From [Pasteurella] aerogenes (GTDB lineage: Bacteria; Pseudomonadota; Gammaproteobacteria; Enterobacterales; Pasteurellaceae): a DNA stretch of 64,000 nucleotides. This document shows positions 63,421 through 64,000 of the stretch, in pieces. The notes beneath the pieces are model-generated. The model made no database searches. It was not told where the DNA came from and was given only the letters and a program-made list of their open reading frames with translations. The stretch's first letter is position 1; every line of letters starts with the position of its first letter. Location: the NCBI GenBank assembly GCA_900637275.1, contig LR134362.1, positions 1,674,001 to 1,738,000 on the forward strand, read 5' to 3'. The position numbers and the translations under genes were made by a program.

Positions 63421-63583
63421 AAGTAACAAGAAAAGTAACAAGAAATTCGAGATTAAAAATTTACTCCCAAAAATTGTAAAAAACCACAAAAAACCTTGTT
63501 ACTTATTTTTTGATAAACCCTTTTTCTAACTAACGTTAGAGCACTTCGATTTTTACAAAACACCTTTAAAAATCTTGTTACTT
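63421..63583. repeat. Direct and inverted 10-bp repeats, probable integrase arm sites
   Basis: AAGTAACAAG occurs twice directly (63421-63430 and 63433-63442). Its complement CTTGTTACTT also occurs twice (63495-63504 and 63574-63583), the last just upstream of the integrase gene. Paired arm-type repeats next to an attachment site suit tyrosine integrase binding. A palindrome CTAACGTTAG lies between them at 63530-63539. Confidence 0.6.
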
Positions 63584-63601
63584 TTTGATGAGAAAAACGC
63601 A

Positions 63602-64000
63602 ATGCAATACAAGCTAACGGACACGAAAATTAGACAAGCCAAGAGCAAGGATAAAGATTATCCCCTAGCGGACGGTGGTGGATTGCGTTTAATCGTGCGC
63701 GCTAATGGCTCAAAGGTTTTTGTTTTTAACTACAACCGACCTTACACAAAAAAGAAAAACAACATCACTTTGGGGGCTTATCCTGAAATATCCCTAAAAC
63801 AAGCAAGAGAGCGACACGCACAAGCGCGCGCCCTACTGGCTCAAGATATTGATCCTGTTCAACAACGCGAACAGGACAAGCGAGAACAAGTGAATAAACT
63901 TGATCGCACATTTGGGAAAATGGCGGTGAATTGGTTCGAGCAACGAAAACAACAAGCCGACTTTTCAGAACGCACTGCAAAAGATACATGGGCTTTATTT
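63602..64000 (+). CDS. Tyrosine recombinase/integrase, N-terminal part (3' end outside window)
   Basis: The frame is open from the ATG at 63602 to the window edge (133 codons). The N-terminus MQYKLTDTKIRQAKSKDKDY, followed by LADGGGLRLIVRANGSKVF and ITLGAYPEISLKQARE, is the arm-binding domain (DUF4102) of P4-type phage and island integrases. The next segment, FGKMAVNWFEQRKQQADFSE, begins the core-binding domain. The catalytic R-H-R-Y residues lie beyond the window. Such integrases often use tRNA genes, including tRNA-Sec in E. coli islands. Confidence 0.92.
   Translation, partial: MQYKLTDTKIRQAKSKDKDYPLADGGGLRLIVRANGSKVFVFNYNRPYTKKKNNITLGAYPEISLKQARERHAQARALLAQDIDPVQQREQDKREQVNKLDRTFGKMAVNWFEQRKQQADFSERTAKDTWALF

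Larger units (their letters stand above)
63298..64000 (+). mobile_element. Left end of an integrative element inserted at the tRNA-Sec gene (continues past window)
   Basis: A tyrosine integrase gene starts 305 bp past the 3' end of tRNA-Sec and reads away from it. The non-coding gap contains integrase-type repeats. The 3' end of the tRNA gene is the expected left attachment site. The right end and other cargo lie outside the window, so its size and type (prophage or island) are unknown. Confidence 0.8.

Noticed and set aside
1..64000. CRISPR arrays, rRNA genes, toxin-antitoxin pairs or restriction systems
   Set aside because: No regularly spaced repeats, rRNA sequence or recognisable defence genes were found inside the window. 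The repeats near 63.4-63.6 kb are few and irregular and fit integrase sites instead.

Overview
The window is chromosomal DNA from a member of the Pasteurellaceae. The 9-base uptake signal sequence AAGTGCGGT (or its complement ACCGCACTT) occurs dozens of times on both strands, often as inverted pairs that act as intergenic terminators. Gene content and order (rpsP-rimM-trmD-rplS, hcp-hcr, the yfiF homologue next to pssA, gpsA-cysE next to an HI0607-type shikimate dehydrogenase) fit a Haemophilus/Pasteurella-type genome. A tetrathionate respiration locus and a selenocysteine (Sec) locus are also present. The species cannot be fixed from the sequence alone.

Layout. 1-9.6 kb: end of a PhoX-like gene, the rpsP-rimM-trmD-rplS operon, a sugar-nucleotide dehydrogenase, a decayed gene, typA, glnA and a VIT-family metal transporter. 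9.8-14.4 kb: asnB, then hcp-hcr for nitrosative stress. 14.5-21.8 kb: tetrathionate reductase ttrBCA, divergent from the two-component genes ttrS-ttrR, with a perfect FNR box between them. 21.9-32.9 kb: gltBD, sodA, a LysR regulator with a divergent ycaC-like hydrolase, and maeB. 33.2-45.8 kb: rsuA-bcr, pgk-fba, a sulfate ABC transporter, an RNase T2, a ferredoxin, the yfiF homologue and pssA. 45.85-50.02 kb: a 4.17-kb composite transposon with two direct IS30-family copies flanking blaROB, a DUF5713-like gene and accB. 50-59.8 kb: the disrupted DMT transporter gene, ndh, two nitroreductases, dcuB, a rhodanese, secB, gpsA, cysE, the aroE-like gene and an EamA transporter. 59.8-63.3 kb: selB, selA and tRNA-Sec. 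From 63.3 kb to the edge: the start of an integrative element, with a tyrosine integrase, inserted at the tRNA-Sec gene.

Two points stand out. (1) The sensor kinase gene ttrS is open along its whole length except for one in-frame TGA, placed where I recall a conserved cysteine in other TtrS proteins. A selA-selB-selC locus lies about 40 kb away. This is either a nonsense mutation or a Cys-to-Sec substitution in a tetrathionate sensor; the sequence does not decide. (2) The beta-lactamase transposon carries three copies of a Neisseriaceae DNA uptake sequence, a Neisseria-type accB and no Pasteurellaceae uptake signals, so the resistance cargo appears to have been captured from a Neisseriaceae chromosome. 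Removing the element with one copy of a CCC target duplication restores the stop codon of the gene it hit. One IS end supplies a TTGACA hexamer in position to drive the accB-DUF5713-blaROB unit.

Many genes serve anaerobic or microaerobic life in a host: tetrathionate, hydroxylamine and NO handling, C4-dicarboxylate exchange, and Sec synthesis (usually for formate dehydrogenase, which is not in this window).
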